Positions 26,230-34,367 of a DNA stretch of 64,000 nt are shown here, one piece after another. The DNA is taken from NCBI RefSeq assembly GCF_029910235.1, contig NZ_CP112874.1:3410001-3474000 (forward strand), read 5' to 3'. The position numbers were made by a program, and so were the translations under genes. How positions within the stretch are numbered: position 1 is the stretch's first letter; every line of letters starts with the position of its first letter. The notes below the pieces were generated by a model. The model was not told where the DNA came from, did not search any database, and worked only from the letters and a program-made list of their open reading frames with translations. This DNA comes from Pseudanabaena galeata CCNP1313. Its GTDB lineage: Bacteria > Cyanobacteriota > Cyanobacteriia > Pseudanabaenales > Pseudanabaenaceae.

Positions 26230-26346
26230 TTTACAACCCTTATTGGGCTTGGTTTTTAATTCATAAAAATGTATGGACTCTTGTGTGAACGTGAAAGTGT
26301 TATCAGCCTTTTTATAAATCTCCTTTGGCTCGTTTGATGGATAATT

Positions 26347-26565
26347 TCAGCGCATTAGATAGGGAGATTTCAGGACTTTTTGATCATCTTTATAATTGCA
26401 GATATCGGTTTCTGAGCGATAGATATATTCCACCTCTTCATCGGATAACACTAATTCTAAATAGAGTTCTCCCATCCATCCACGAATTTTACTAAGTTGA
26501 AAGAAAAGCTGGAACTGGCGATCGCTCAGTAATTCTTGGGTTCTGGTTATTTGTATAGGTGTCAT
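26347..26565 (-). CDS. Unrecognised 72-residue protein
   Basis: A small ORF. I start it at the internal ATG (MTPIQITRTQELLSDRQFQL) because the upstream extension runs to the edge of the MITE at 26601. The sequence is helical (LFFQLSKIRGWMGELYLELV), followed by an acidic stretch (SDEEVEYIYRSETDIC). No family is recognised. Codon use is compatible with a real gene and the C terminus is unremarkable. It could be a short conserved cyanobacterial protein or a spurious ORF. Confidence 0.45.
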   Translation of the reverse strand: MTPIQITRTQELLSDRQFQLFFQLSKIRGWMGELYLELVLSDEEVEYIYRSETDICNYKDDQKVLKSPYLMR

Positions 26566-26600
26566 AAAAGCCCCCTGAGTTCGCATCTCAATTCTGGACA

Positions 26601-26750
26601 TTACTAACTGATGTTACGTGGAACGCTGAGAATCGGGCTTGGAGACCAAGCCCCTACAACCAATATGTAGGGATTTGGTCTCCAAATCCTCTTTTAAGAT
26701 GATATAGAAACAGTATGGCGATCTTTGTTCTACGTAACATCAGTTACTAA
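26601..26750. mobile_element. 150-bp MITE-like element
   Basis: The ends are 24-bp inverted repeats with about two mismatches (TAACTGATGTTACGT at the left, ACGTAACATCAGTTA at the right). The interior contains an imperfect repeat about GGCTTGGAGACCAAG and TTTGGTCTCCAAATCC and no ORF. It is probably mobilised by a transposase encoded elsewhere. The family is unknown. Confidence 0.75.
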
Positions 26751-26903
26751 GTATCATGGAAATCGCTAAATCTGTTGGTGATTCAAACAATACAAAATTA
26801 ACGATCTCCAACACTCAAAATCAAGATTGCAATTACAACAATCACCGATCTAGATCATTAACTAACAGTGATCTCTCAACATTAAACAGGCTATAGCAAT
26901 CCT

Positions 26904-26954
26904 AAATAGTTTGAGAGAGTGCGCCCCGCAGGGACGCACTCTCTCAAACTATTT
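26904..26954. repeat. Palindrome in a TATAGCAATCCTAAAT frame, apex GCA
   Basis: The stem AAATAGTTTGAGAGAGTGCG continues to CCC, apex GCA, with one mismatch. The outer flanks (TAGCAATCCTAAAT / ATAGGATT) resemble those around the palindrome at 54059-54147, whose arm also carries GAGAGTGCG-CCCC. They appear to be relatives. Confidence 0.8.
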
Positions 26955-26983
26955 AATCTCAAAAATAAAATAGGATTTCCATA

Positions 26984-27093
26984 TATAGCTGTCGCCATTC
27001 TTGTTAGGACATAAAACCCAGATAGTGTGAGGCGGCGCTTCGCGCCGCCTCACACTATCTGGGTTTTGATTTGTCCTGATACAGGTGGCTATA
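26984..27093. repeat. 115-bp TATAGC hairpin element, copy A
   Basis: The frame TATAGC...TTAGGACATAAAACCCA / TGGGTTTTGATTTGTCCT...CTATA surrounds a perfect 22-bp-arm hairpin (27017-27063), apex TTC. The base CCCAG and the tip GCGGCGC are shared with the sister copies at 32117, 35372 and 37893. Confidence 0.9.
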
Positions 27094-27130
27094 GCAATGT
27101 AAGTTTTGCTTAGGACATAATACCCAGAAG

Positions 27131-28306
27131 CAGAAGTGTTGAATCAAAAGTGAAGAAACACCAAAAATGGATACACTACACCTATCAAAATAGTGATTTC
27201 AGCTTAAAATCACTATCCTCCTAAACCAATGTAAGTAGCTAATATTCTCACACATAAATGCTTGTAAATATCGCAGTTTATCTAACATCTTTGAACCAAA
27301 CTCTTTTGGTATATTGACTAGCTCTAGTAAAACATAAGCAATTAAGCAAGTGTAAATTTGAATAGTAATACCATTGACATTTTTAGTGATCAATCGATCT
27401 AACTTCAAATGCATTTTCAAGAACTTCCAAAGCAGTTCAATTTGCCATCGCTTTTTATATATCTCTGCAATTTCGTCATTACTTACTGTTTGATTGTCTG
27501 TCTCTGACAAGTTTGTTGCTAGTCGAAATTCACTACGGGTTTCTAAATCTGAAAAAATAACTAATCTTACTTCTACTTTATCTTTACCTGTCCCTAATAT
27601 AGCATTACCATTATCTAATAATTCTAGGTTAATGTTGTTCTTCACCCTAATTACAAAATAGCGGTCTTTTAATTTTATTAAATTCCTGATACGTTCAAGC
27701 TTAGCAAAACCTCGATCCATTATCCCAACTCCATTTTCTGGTATTGCTCTTATTGTTGGTTCACCATATTTACTGTCATGTCCAGCACCAAAATGTATCA
27801 CTATACCATCAGGTTCATTGTTGCAAATATTGATGCCACTGAACAGTTTTACTTGTCCATATCCTTGATTCCACATTAGTTTACTAGTTAGGGTAACTAT
27901 GGTTGAATCTAGAGGAAATAATACTAAATCTTCTTTACCTAATTTTTTCTCTTTCTTTAGCTGCCTTCTTAAATCTACAAACAAATTATAAAAAATATTA
28001 GAACATCTCGTTTTACTGGCTTTGGAAAATGTTGATATGTCTATATCAATTCCTCTCATATTCAACCGTTGGAATAGACTTCTCATACTTGTTTGACCTT
28101 GGTCAAGTACATAACTAAGCCAGCAAGATACAAATAAAAATGTACTTAACTTTGGATAATCGTTTTGGGGCAAGTTTTTGAGTAGTTGTTTGACAATCTT
28201 AGGGAAGTTAGATAACATTGTTAACATTATTTTTTGTTTTGACGCTTCTAATTTATCAAATTAGAAGCGTGTTTTTCTAGCTTTTTTCTATCATTCAACA
28301 CTTCTG
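27131..28306. mobile_element. IS4-type insertion sequence with 9-bp target duplication
   Basis: The element is 1176 bp. Its ends are perfect 14-bp inverted repeats (CAGAAGTGTTGAAT at the left, ATTCAACACTTCTG at the right). The 9-bp duplication ACCCAGAAG lies at 27122-27130 and 28307-28315. It has a single transposase gene. An intact target duplication and intact ends suggest a recent insertion. The target is the loop-proximal arm of a palindromic element. Confidence 0.92.
27199..28227 (-). CDS. IS4-family DDE transposase
   Basis: A 342-residue transposase. The DDE residues are in LVLFPLDSTIVTL, GVGIMDRGFAKLERI and the YREK-like segment EIYKKRWQIELLWKFLKMH. An N-terminal helical domain (FPKIVKQLLKNLPQNDYPK) fits DUF4372/IS4 relatives. 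Intact length and the perfect IS ends imply possible activity. Confidence 0.92.
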   Translation of the reverse strand: MLTMLSNFPKIVKQLLKNLPQNDYPKLSTFLFVSCWLSYVLDQGQTSMRSLFQRLNMRGIDIDISTFSKASKTRCSNIFYNLFVDLRRQLKKEKKLGKEDLVLFPLDSTIVTLTSKLMWNQGYGQVKLFSGINICNNEPDGIVIHFGAGHDSKYGEPTIRAIPENGVGIMDRGFAKLERIRNLIKLKDRYFVIRVKNNINLELLDNGNAILGTGKDKVEVRLVIFSDLETRSEFRLATNLSETDNQTVSNDEIAEIYKKRWQIELLWKFLKMHLKLDRLITKNVNGITIQIYTCLIAYVLLELVNIPKEFGSKMLDKLRYLQAFMCENISYLHWFRRIVILS

Positions 28307-28375
28307 ACCCAGAAGATAAGTGGTAGCGCAAAGCGCTACCACTTATCTTCTGGGTATAGCTATCTCTAGCGTTGC

Positions 28376-28635
28376 TGTACAAGGCGCAAGAAAAATTCTT
28401 TGTTTTTTATAAAAATAAACTCAATTAACCTAATACAATCTTTTAATAGCTGATTTTACGTAAAAAAAATGTACTTTATCCCCCAAACCATTCTCCTTGT
28501 AGAGAGAAGGGGAGGCAGAAGTTTAGTTACTCCTTCCTCCTTTACAAGAAGTAAAGCTAGGGAGCCAGTGTTTAGCAACTACCACATACAATCAGTTAAA
28601 GGGCTATACAGAATTGAGCTATTGGGTACAGCAAT
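28376..28635. other. Intergenic region upstream of the histidine kinase
   Basis: AT-rich DNA plus a decayed CTCCTTGTAGAGAGAAGGGG repeat of the type found between cyanobacterial genes. I see no gene or RNA here. The promoter of the following kinase is presumably inside, but no convincing pair of hexamers is seen. Confidence 0.5.
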
Positions 28636-30567
28636 ATGTTGAGAATTTCTGTGATTTTTCGTCAACACAAATCTATTAGGAAAACCTGTATCAATTGCCT
28701 TGGCATTGCCATAGTCGCAGCAGGTTACTATGGACTTGCCGAAATATGCCGCCGCATCGCTTCGCCCCCTCAAGATGTTACACCTGTTTGGTTTCCCGAT
28801 GGATTTGCATCAGCAGCGATTTTACTGTTTGGCGATCGCTTACTCCTTGGGGTCTTTATTGGATCTTTCTTAGCAAATATTTGGGCTTTTCTAAAAACCG
28901 ATACTACTTTACATCTGCTGCAATCCATAGCCCAAGTCATGATCATTGCGATCGGGACAACTACAGGAATTGGCTTGGGTAGTTATCTGTTGCGTCGGGC
29001 GATCGGTCAAGAAAGTCCGCTTAGAAATTTTCGGAATGTCGCCCAGTTTTTTGGGTTTACAGCGCTAATGGGAACGATGGTGAATGCCACCGCAGGTGTA
29101 ACAGCTCTATGCTTAGGCAGCACGATCGCTTGGTCTGGGTATCCAAATGTCTGGCTAACTTGGTGGGTGTCCAATGTGACAGGTATTTTTGTTTTAACGC
29201 CAGCTCTCTTAAGTTGGAGTGAGATTACCCGCTACAAACTAATCTACTTCTATCGCAAAACCAATCTTCTACATTGCTTAGAAGCATTGGTGATGTTAGT
29301 CATTGTGCTAATAATTTCTCAAATTGCTTTTGTTGGTATTTATCCCATTGAGTATCTGATTATTCCCTGTCTGGTATGGGTAACTTTCCGTTTTGGTCAT
29401 TTTGCCGCTACTAATTTGATCCTACTGATTGCTATAATTGCTATTTTTGGCACACTCCAAGGCTCAGGGGTATTTGCAAGAGTCAATATTAATGAATCCT
29501 TACTATTATTACAAAGTTTTATTGTCGCTACTGTTTCATTTACATTAATTTTGTCAGGAACGATAGATGAACAGCGTCGCAATAGCAATCATTTGAAAAA
29601 AGCCCAAATAGAACTACTTCAGAAATCACAACTTCTTACTAAAAGGAATCAGGAACTTACCCAAGCTAAACAATTAGCCGAATCAGCCAACCGTTCAAAG
29701 AGCCATTTTTTGACTAGTATGAGTCATGAGTTACGCACTCCTCTCAATGCAATTATTGGTGTCACTCAATTGCTTCAGGAGGAAGAGAGTAATTTACCGC
29801 AACAAAAAGAAGATTTACAGATTATTTATAATTCAGGATTCCATTTACTTGCTTTAATTGAAGATATTCTTGACATTTCTAAAATTGAAGCTGGTAAAAT
29901 GGAAATCCAACCAATGGATTGTCAATTGTCACAACTATTGCAGGGAGTGAGTGAGGGTTTTCGAGTTTTAGCGAATAAAAAAGGTATAGATTTAATTTGT
30001 GAGTTTGCACCCGATCTACCCCAGATCGTACATACAGATGTCAAGAGACTGCGGCAGATTCTCTTTAATTTGCTAGGTAATGCATTGAAATTTACCAATA
30101 AAGGATCAGTGACTTTTGCAGTCAGCAAAATGACCAATCAAGAGTTGATTTCTGATCTTGCCACTTCTGTTCATAGTACTATTACCTGCTCTTCACATTG
30201 CATCTCGACTACATCTGAAATTGTATATGTGCTATTTGCGATCGCCGATACAGGCATAGGGATTGACTCGGAAAAACTGAACAAAATCTTTTTACCCTTT
30301 GAGCAGGTGGGCGAACATAAGTTTAAATCTCAAGGTACAGGCTTAGGGTTAGCCATCAGTCAAAAAATTGCTCAGTTTCTGGGTGGGGAAATTAGTGTAA
30401 CTAGTGAATTAGGTGTAGGTAGTTGTTTTAGTTTACGATTACCATTTGAAGCCATTGATCCTCCCCATTATGGTGAAGTTGAGAATGATGATAGTAGCGC
30501 ATATCTAAAGTCAAGCAATTCTGCTCAAACGATAAATTCTTACCATGGGTTTGACTCCAAATTATAG
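28636..30567 (+). CDS. MASE1 hybrid histidine kinase, receiver domain separated by IS630
   Basis: A 643-residue membrane sensor kinase. The first 310 residues are a MASE1 domain with about eight membrane helices (PVWFPDGFASAAILLFGDRL opening). A coiled coil, the HisKA H-box SMSHELRTPLNAIIG (His near 362) and HATPase boxes (NLLGNALKF, ADTGIGID, GTGLGLAISQKIA) follow. The stop TAG is created by the end of the IS630 element. If the IS is removed with one TA, codon TTA continues straight into GCGCAGCAATAT and a receiver domain, giving 772 residues. The kinase fragment is complete and may still phosphorylate the receiver in trans. Confidence 0.92.
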   Translation: MLRISVIFRQHKSIRKTCINCLGIAIVAAGYYGLAEICRRIASPPQDVTPVWFPDGFASAAILLFGDRLLLGVFIGSFLANIWAFLKTDTTLHLLQSIAQVMIIAIGTTTGIGLGSYLLRRAIGQESPLRNFRNVAQFFGFTALMGTMVNATAGVTALCLGSTIAWSGYPNVWLTWWVSNVTGIFVLTPALLSWSEITRYKLIYFYRKTNLLHCLEALVMLVIVLIISQIAFVGIYPIEYLIIPCLVWVTFRFGHFAATNLILLIAIIAIFGTLQGSGVFARVNINESLLLLQSFIVATVSFTLILSGTIDEQRRNSNHLKKAQIELLQKSQLLTKRNQELTQAKQLAESANRSKSHFLTSMSHELRTPLNAIIGVTQLLQEEESNLPQQKEDLQIIYNSGFHLLALIEDILDISKIEAGKMEIQPMDCQLSQLLQGVSEGFRVLANKKGIDLICEFAPDLPQIVHTDVKRLRQILFNLLGNALKFTNKGSVTFAVSKMTNQELISDLATSVHSTITCSSHCISTTSEIVYVLFAIADTGIGIDSEKLNKIFLPFEQVGEHKFKSQGTGLGLAISQKIAQFLGGEISVTSELGVGSCFSLRLPFEAIDPPHYGEVENDDSSAYLKSSNSAQTINSYHGFDSKL

Positions 30568-30608
30568 CGGTTTTCAAATGAGCAAGAGCAAGGTAAAATG
30601 GAGAGAAA

Positions 30609-31013
30609 ATGCAAACAGGAAAAGCGTATTCACAGGATTTGAGAGAACGAGTAATCGCAGGGTATCAAAAAGGAAAAACCACGATGAAAGAAGTAGCCGA
30701 TAGGTTTGCAGTAAGTCGAAGCTGGGTCAATAATCTGGTACAAAGACAAAAACAAACAGGGAGTGTGGCGGCAAAACCCCATGGAGGAGGAGCAGTAGCC
30801 AAAGTCAACGCAACCCATTACCCAATCCTAGAAGCAATCATTGAAGGACAAAATGATATAACCTTGCTAGAAATCAGTCAAAGGTTCGCGGAAAAGACAG
30901 AGATATTGGTAAGTCAGTCCACGATTTGTCGAGCCTTACAGGAAATCGAGTTAACCCGCAAAAAAAAACTTTTCATGCCGACAAACAAGAAAGTGAAGCA
31001 GTCAAACAGTTGA
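30609..31013 (+). CDS. IS630 transposase, N-terminal HTH part (ORF A)
   Basis: A 134-residue helix-turn-helix protein: AYSQDLRERVIAGYQKGKTT, MKEVADRFAVSRSWVNNLVQ, and a second winged-helix unit ending TICRALQEIELTRKKK. It binds the IS ends. The reading frame crosses A9 at 30960-30968, where a -1 shift would join it to ORF B to make the full transposase. Confidence 0.9.
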   Translation: MQTGKAYSQDLRERVIAGYQKGKTTMKEVADRFAVSRSWVNNLVQRQKQTGSVAAKPHGGGAVAKVNATHYPILEAIIEGQNDITLLEISQRFAEKTEILVSQSTICRALQEIELTRKKKLFMPTNKKVKQSNS

Positions 31014-31573
31014 GACTAGAATATCAACTGATAATGTGGGCAATCGAAACCAATAATCTGGTGTTTATCGATGAGTCAGGCACAAACCTAAATATGGCTA
31101 GGACTTATGCAAGGTCAAAAAAAGGCACAAGGGCGCATGGCTGTAAACCACACAACAAAGGTAAAAATCTGACCATCATTGCGGCGATCGCGATTACGGG
31201 GGTAATTGCGGCTCTATCATTTTTTGGCAGTAACAATGCGGTAACTTTTTTGTTTTATGTGACTGAGGTACTTGTACCACAGCTAAACGATACGATGGTC
31301 GTCGTGATGGATAATCTCAATCTCCACTGTAGCGATGAGGTCAGAACTGCGATTGAGAATACTGGCGCTAAACTGATTTTCTTGCCCACTTATTCTCCTG
31401 ATTTATCACCGATTGAGATGTTTTGGTCAAAAATCAAATCCATTCTGCGTTCGATTGCTCCGAGAACCACTGAGCAGCTTTATGATGCTATCACTCTCGC
31501 TTTCAATTCTGTTTCCGATTCTGACTTCTTTGGCTGGTTTTACGAATGTGACGCTCGTACCACGCTCATTTGA
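30926..31573 (+). CDS. IS630 transposase, catalytic DDE part (ORF B)
   Basis: The 215-residue frame contains the DDE catalytic domain: NNLVFIDESGTNLNMAR, VVVMDNLNLHCSDEVR and PTYSPDLSPIEMFWSKIK (the terminal Asp/Glu). It lies in the -1 frame relative to ORF A. The first 15 or so codons only repeat the ORF A overlap, so expression most likely occurs as a frameshift fusion. Confidence 0.9.
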   Translation: MSSLTGNRVNPQKKTFHADKQESEAVKQLRLEYQLIMWAIETNNLVFIDESGTNLNMARTYARSKKGTRAHGCKPHNKGKNLTIIAAIAITGVIAALSFFGSNNAVTFLFYVTEVLVPQLNDTMVVVMDNLNLHCSDEVRTAIENTGAKLIFLPTYSPDLSPIEMFWSKIKSILRSIAPRTTEQLYDAITLAFNSVSDSDFFGWFYECDARTTLI

Positions 31574-31974
31574 AAACCGCTATAGCGCAGCAATATCCTT
31601 TACAAATTTTGATTGCTGAGGATAATCTTGTGAATCAGAAAGTTGCTGCACGGCTGTTTCAAAAATTGGGCTACATCGTTGATATTGCCAATAATGGACT
31701 TGAAGTAATTGAAATGCTACGATCGCGTACCTACGATCTGATCTTTATGGATATTCAAATGCCCATCATGGATGGGTTAGAAGCCACAGCCAAAATTTTG
31801 GAAGAATGGAACTTTGCGGTGCGTCCTCGGATTATTGCGATGACAGCAAATGCCATGCCTAGCGATCGCGAAGAGTGCTTGGCGGCAGGAATGGATGATT
31901 TTCTGAGTAAGCCTATCCAAATTGAAAAATTAATTGCTGCTATTAAGCGATCACAAATTCATGCGTTGTCATAG
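31570..31974 (+). CDS. Receiver domain, 3' part of the IS-split hybrid kinase
   Basis: A response-regulator receiver: ILIAEDNLVNQKVAARLF (acidic pocket), DLIFMDIQMPIMDGLEA (phosphoacceptor Asp), AMTANAM and FLSKPIQ (conserved Lys). The native coding sequence resumes at 31585 (AQQYPLQ). A TTG at 31570-31572 inside the right IS end gives an in-frame start (KTAIAQQYP), so a free-standing receiver could be made. It was originally the C terminus of the kinase at 28636-30567. Confidence 0.9.
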   Translation: MKTAIAQQYPLQILIAEDNLVNQKVAARLFQKLGYIVDIANNGLEVIEMLRSRTYDLIFMDIQMPIMDGLEATAKILEEWNFAVRPRIIAMTANAMPSDREECLAAGMDDFLSKPIQIEKLIAAIKRSQIHALS

Positions 31975-31980
31975 AACCCA

Positions 31981-32029
31981 AAGAAAATCGATAAAAGCTT
32001 TGCAAAGCAAAGCTTTTATCGATTTTCTT
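31981..32029. terminator. Palindromic terminator-like hairpin, apex AAA
   Basis: A perfect 23-bp-arm palindrome with AAGAAAATCG base, GCTTTGC-AAA-GCAAAGC tip and a short T-rich end. It lies 7 bp after the receiver stop and probably ends that transcript. It also belongs to the triloop palindromes. Confidence 0.7.
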
Positions 32030-32116
32030 TGTTCAGGTTTGCACGCAAAACGTTGTAATTCCTCTGTACCATGTAAATTTTCACAATGGTAACATGGGTT
32101 TTTTGGGGTTTTTATC

Positions 32117-32232
32117 TATAGCAACGCAAGAGATAGCTAGGACAAATCAAAACCCAAATAAATGAAGGCGGCGCAAAGCGCCGCCTTCATTTATTTGGGT
32201 TTTATGTCCTAAGCAAAACTTTCATTGCTATA
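32117..32232. repeat. 115-bp TATAGC hairpin element, copy D
   Basis: The frame is inverted relative to copy A: GACAAATCAAAACCCA on the left and TGGGTTTTATGTCCTAAG on the right. The 22-bp arm (from 32153) begins CCCAAATAAATGAAGG and closes GCGGCGC-AAA. The arm middle differs completely from copies A, B and C yet is perfectly self-complementary. Confidence 0.9.
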
Positions 32233-32321
32233 TAAGTCCTACTGCATCGAAAATAATTTACTGTAATCAAGGTAAGCTGCAAATAGAACATAGATCGATC
32301 GCGTTAGAAATCAGTAAACCC

Positions 32322-33641
32322 ATGAGCTTAATGCCTAAGCATTTACCGAAAACTGCTGCCCTCCTAAAACATAAAGCCCAAAAGCCATCTGGACAGACTC
32401 CTCTAAGGCAATGGTGTTTTTTTGCAAGCTTAACGATCGCTTTGCTGTCAGGATGTCAACCAGCGCCAACGCCAAGCCCCACAGTCACCCCAACCGCGAC
32501 AACGACCCCAATGGCTGACACCACCATCAAAGATAAAGCTCCAGAGGGGATTTTAGAACGAGTGAAAGCTCGTGGGAAGCTCATCTGTGGTGTAAATGGC
32601 AAACTATCTGGCTTTAGCTACGTTGACGAAAAAGGGGTATGGAGTGGCTTAGACGTAGACTATTGCCAAGCGATCGCGGCAGCGGTTTTGGGAGATGCCA
32701 AAGCAGTTGAGTTTAAACCATTACTAGCCAAGGATCGCTTTACGGCGATCCAAAGAGGGGAAGTCGATGTCTTGATGCGAAATACGACCCGCACGTTAAC
32801 CCGTGATGTCGCCACGAATATTTCCTTTGCGCCCACAACTTTTTTTGACGGTCAGGGGGTGATGCTTAGGATTGGGGCAAAACCAACAGCTTCTCCGACG
32901 AGTTCGCCCAGTCCCGCAACTTCCATGTCGCCTTCACCAACCGCCTCAGCGTCCCCCACTCCTAGCCCTACTAGTACACCTTCCGCCGACAAAGAGAGCA
33001 ACAAAACGGATCAACAAACACCTAAAACCACTGAAGAATTAGCGATCGCCCTCAAAGAACTCACCGACAAAAAAATCTGTGTGGAAACAGGAATCAACGC
33101 CACCAATCTAGAATCTACATTCAAAGAAGCAAATATAGCGATCGAGGCGATCATCTTGCCTGATCTCGATGAAGTCTTGAATGCTTATTCAAAAGGTGAT
33201 TGCGAAGCAATTTCTTCAGAAAAATCGCAACTTGCTGCATGGAGAAGTAAGTTACCCCGTCCTGCCGATCACAAAATTCTCGATCTGAGCTTGTCGAGGG
33301 AACCCCTTAGCCCAGCCCTAGTTGGTAATGACGATCGCTGGCGGGATGTGGTGACATGGATAATCTATGCCACTTTCTACGCCGACGAATTGGGTATTAA
33401 TATGAATAATTACACGATTTTTAAGGACACTAAAAATCCTGAAGTGGCGAGATTTCTTGGCACATCCGACTCTTTGGGGATTGAACTGGGACTTGCTCCT
33501 GATTGGACTACCCAAATCCTCAAGCAAGTGGGCAATTACAGTGATATCTACAATCGCAATCTTGCGCCCCTAGATATTCCCCGTGGTCTAAATCGCACTT
33601 GGAAGCAAGGTGGTTTGCTCTATTCGATGCCATTTCGTTAA
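32322..33641 (+). CDS. Amino-acid ABC transporter substrate-binding lipoprotein with Pro/Ser/Thr insert
   Basis: A 439-residue periplasmic binding protein of the AapJ/BztA-like general amino-acid class. The lipobox LLSGC ends the signal peptide (Cys near 46). A P/T-rich linker follows, then the type II binding fold: GKLICGVNGKLSGFSYVDEK, GLDVDYCQAIAAAVLGD, and the late YADELGINMNNYTIF. Unusually, about 50 residues of Pro/Ser/Thr (SPTSSPSP-type repeats) interrupt the fold between its lobes near residue 190-240. It would deliver amino acids to a permease encoded elsewhere. No transporter gene adjoins it. Confidence 0.87.
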   Translation: MSLMPKHLPKTAALLKHKAQKPSGQTPLRQWCFFASLTIALLSGCQPAPTPSPTVTPTATTTPMADTTIKDKAPEGILERVKARGKLICGVNGKLSGFSYVDEKGVWSGLDVDYCQAIAAAVLGDAKAVEFKPLLAKDRFTAIQRGEVDVLMRNTTRTLTRDVATNISFAPTTFFDGQGVMLRIGAKPTASPTSSPSPATSMSPSPTASASPTPSPTSTPSADKESNKTDQQTPKTTEELAIALKELTDKKICVETGINATNLESTFKEANIAIEAIILPDLDEVLNAYSKGDCEAISSEKSQLAAWRSKLPRPADHKILDLSLSREPLSPALVGNDDRWRDVVTWIIYATFYADELGINMNNYTIFKDTKNPEVARFLGTSDSLGIELGLAPDWTTQILKQVGNYSDIYNRNLAPLDIPRGLNRTWKQGGLLYSMPFR

Positions 33642-33667
33642 AGGCGGCAGTAAATGCAGAGGTATTT

Positions 33668-34288
33668 ATGTTTCAAACTGCGACTAGGGAAATTACCTTT
33701 GAAGAGTTTCTCGATTGGTATCCCGATGGCTATGGCCGTTATGAACTTTATGATGGAGCGATCGTCGAAATGCAGCCTACAGGAACCCATGAACAAGTAG
33801 GCAGTTTTACGGCGACAAAATTAGCAGTAGAAATCGATCGCTACTCCATGGATTGCTTCATTCCCCGTCAAGCATTTGTGAAACCGATGGATTCCCATCG
33901 GTCGGGTTACATCCCTGATGTGATCGTCCTCAATCAAGCAGCCTTAGAATTTGAACCCCTGTGGAAAAAGCGTTCCACCATTACTAAAGGTGAAACAATT
34001 AGGTTGGCAATCGAGATAGCTAGTACCAACTGGCAAGATGACTATTTAACGAAGTTGAGGGGCTATGAAACTTTAAGTATTCCTGAATATTGGATTATTG
34101 ATTATCTTGGCTTGGGTGGGCGACGCTATATCGGTTTTCCAAAACAGCCAACCTTGTCGATTTATAATCTGGTCGATGGAGAGTATGAAGTACAACAATT
34201 TCGAGGTAGCGATCGCTTGATATCGAACACTTTCCCACAGCTAACGTTAACCGCAGAGCAAATTTTTAATTCGGGTAAAGATTTTTGA
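33668..34288 (+). CDS. Uma2-family (DUF820) putative PD-(D/E)XK endonuclease
   Basis: A 206-residue protein of the Uma2 family, very abundant in cyanobacteria. The opening TFEEFLDWYPDGYGRYELYD, then PDVIVLN, LAIEIASTNWQDDYLTKLRG and IPEYWIIDYL provide the restriction-like fold with the catalytic D..ExK-like positions altered (EIAS). I start at the ATG at 33668; a longer reading overlaps the upstream gene. The biological role of Uma2 proteins is unknown. Confidence 0.88.
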   Translation: MFQTATREITFEEFLDWYPDGYGRYELYDGAIVEMQPTGTHEQVGSFTATKLAVEIDRYSMDCFIPRQAFVKPMDSHRSGYIPDVIVLNQAALEFEPLWKKRSTITKGETIRLAIEIASTNWQDDYLTKLRGYETLSIPEYWIIDYLGLGGRRYIGFPKQPTLSIYNLVDGEYEVQQFRGSDRLISNTFPQLTLTAEQIFNSGKDF

Positions 34289-34319
34289 TAGCGCGGCTTT
34301 GCCACGTCATCAAAAATCT
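34279..34319. repeat. Imperfect palindrome, apex TTT, after the Uma2 gene
   Basis: AGATTTTTGAT...GGC-TTT-GCC...ATCAAAAATCT, with mismatches in the middle of the arms. The left arm overlaps the last codons of the Uma2 gene. Confidence 0.7.
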
Positions 34320-34367
34320 TATGGTAAAAATAAAATATCTGTGTGGTGATTTTGAAGGTATACACAA

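Larger units (their letters stand above)
27090..28375. repeat. 115-bp TATAGC hairpin element, copy F, split by an IS4-type insertion
   Basis: The left part (TATAGCAATGTAAGTTTTGCTT through CCCAGAAG) and right part (from 28307) form one hairpin element once the IS at 27131-28306 and one target copy are removed. The reconstructed 22-bp arm starts CCCAGAAGATAAG and closes on apex AAA at about 28330-28332. The right flank is partly deleted relative to other copies. Confidence 0.8.
30565..31582. mobile_element. IS630-type insertion sequence
   Basis: The element is 1018 bp. Its ends are TAGCGGTTTTCAAATGAGC and the perfect inverse GCTCATTTGAAAACCGCTA. It is flanked by TA on both sides (30563-30564, 31583-31584), the TA target duplication of IS630/Tc1-mariner elements. 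It has two overlapping ORFs joined by a run of nine A. It interrupts a hybrid histidine kinase gene in frame. Confidence 0.93.
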
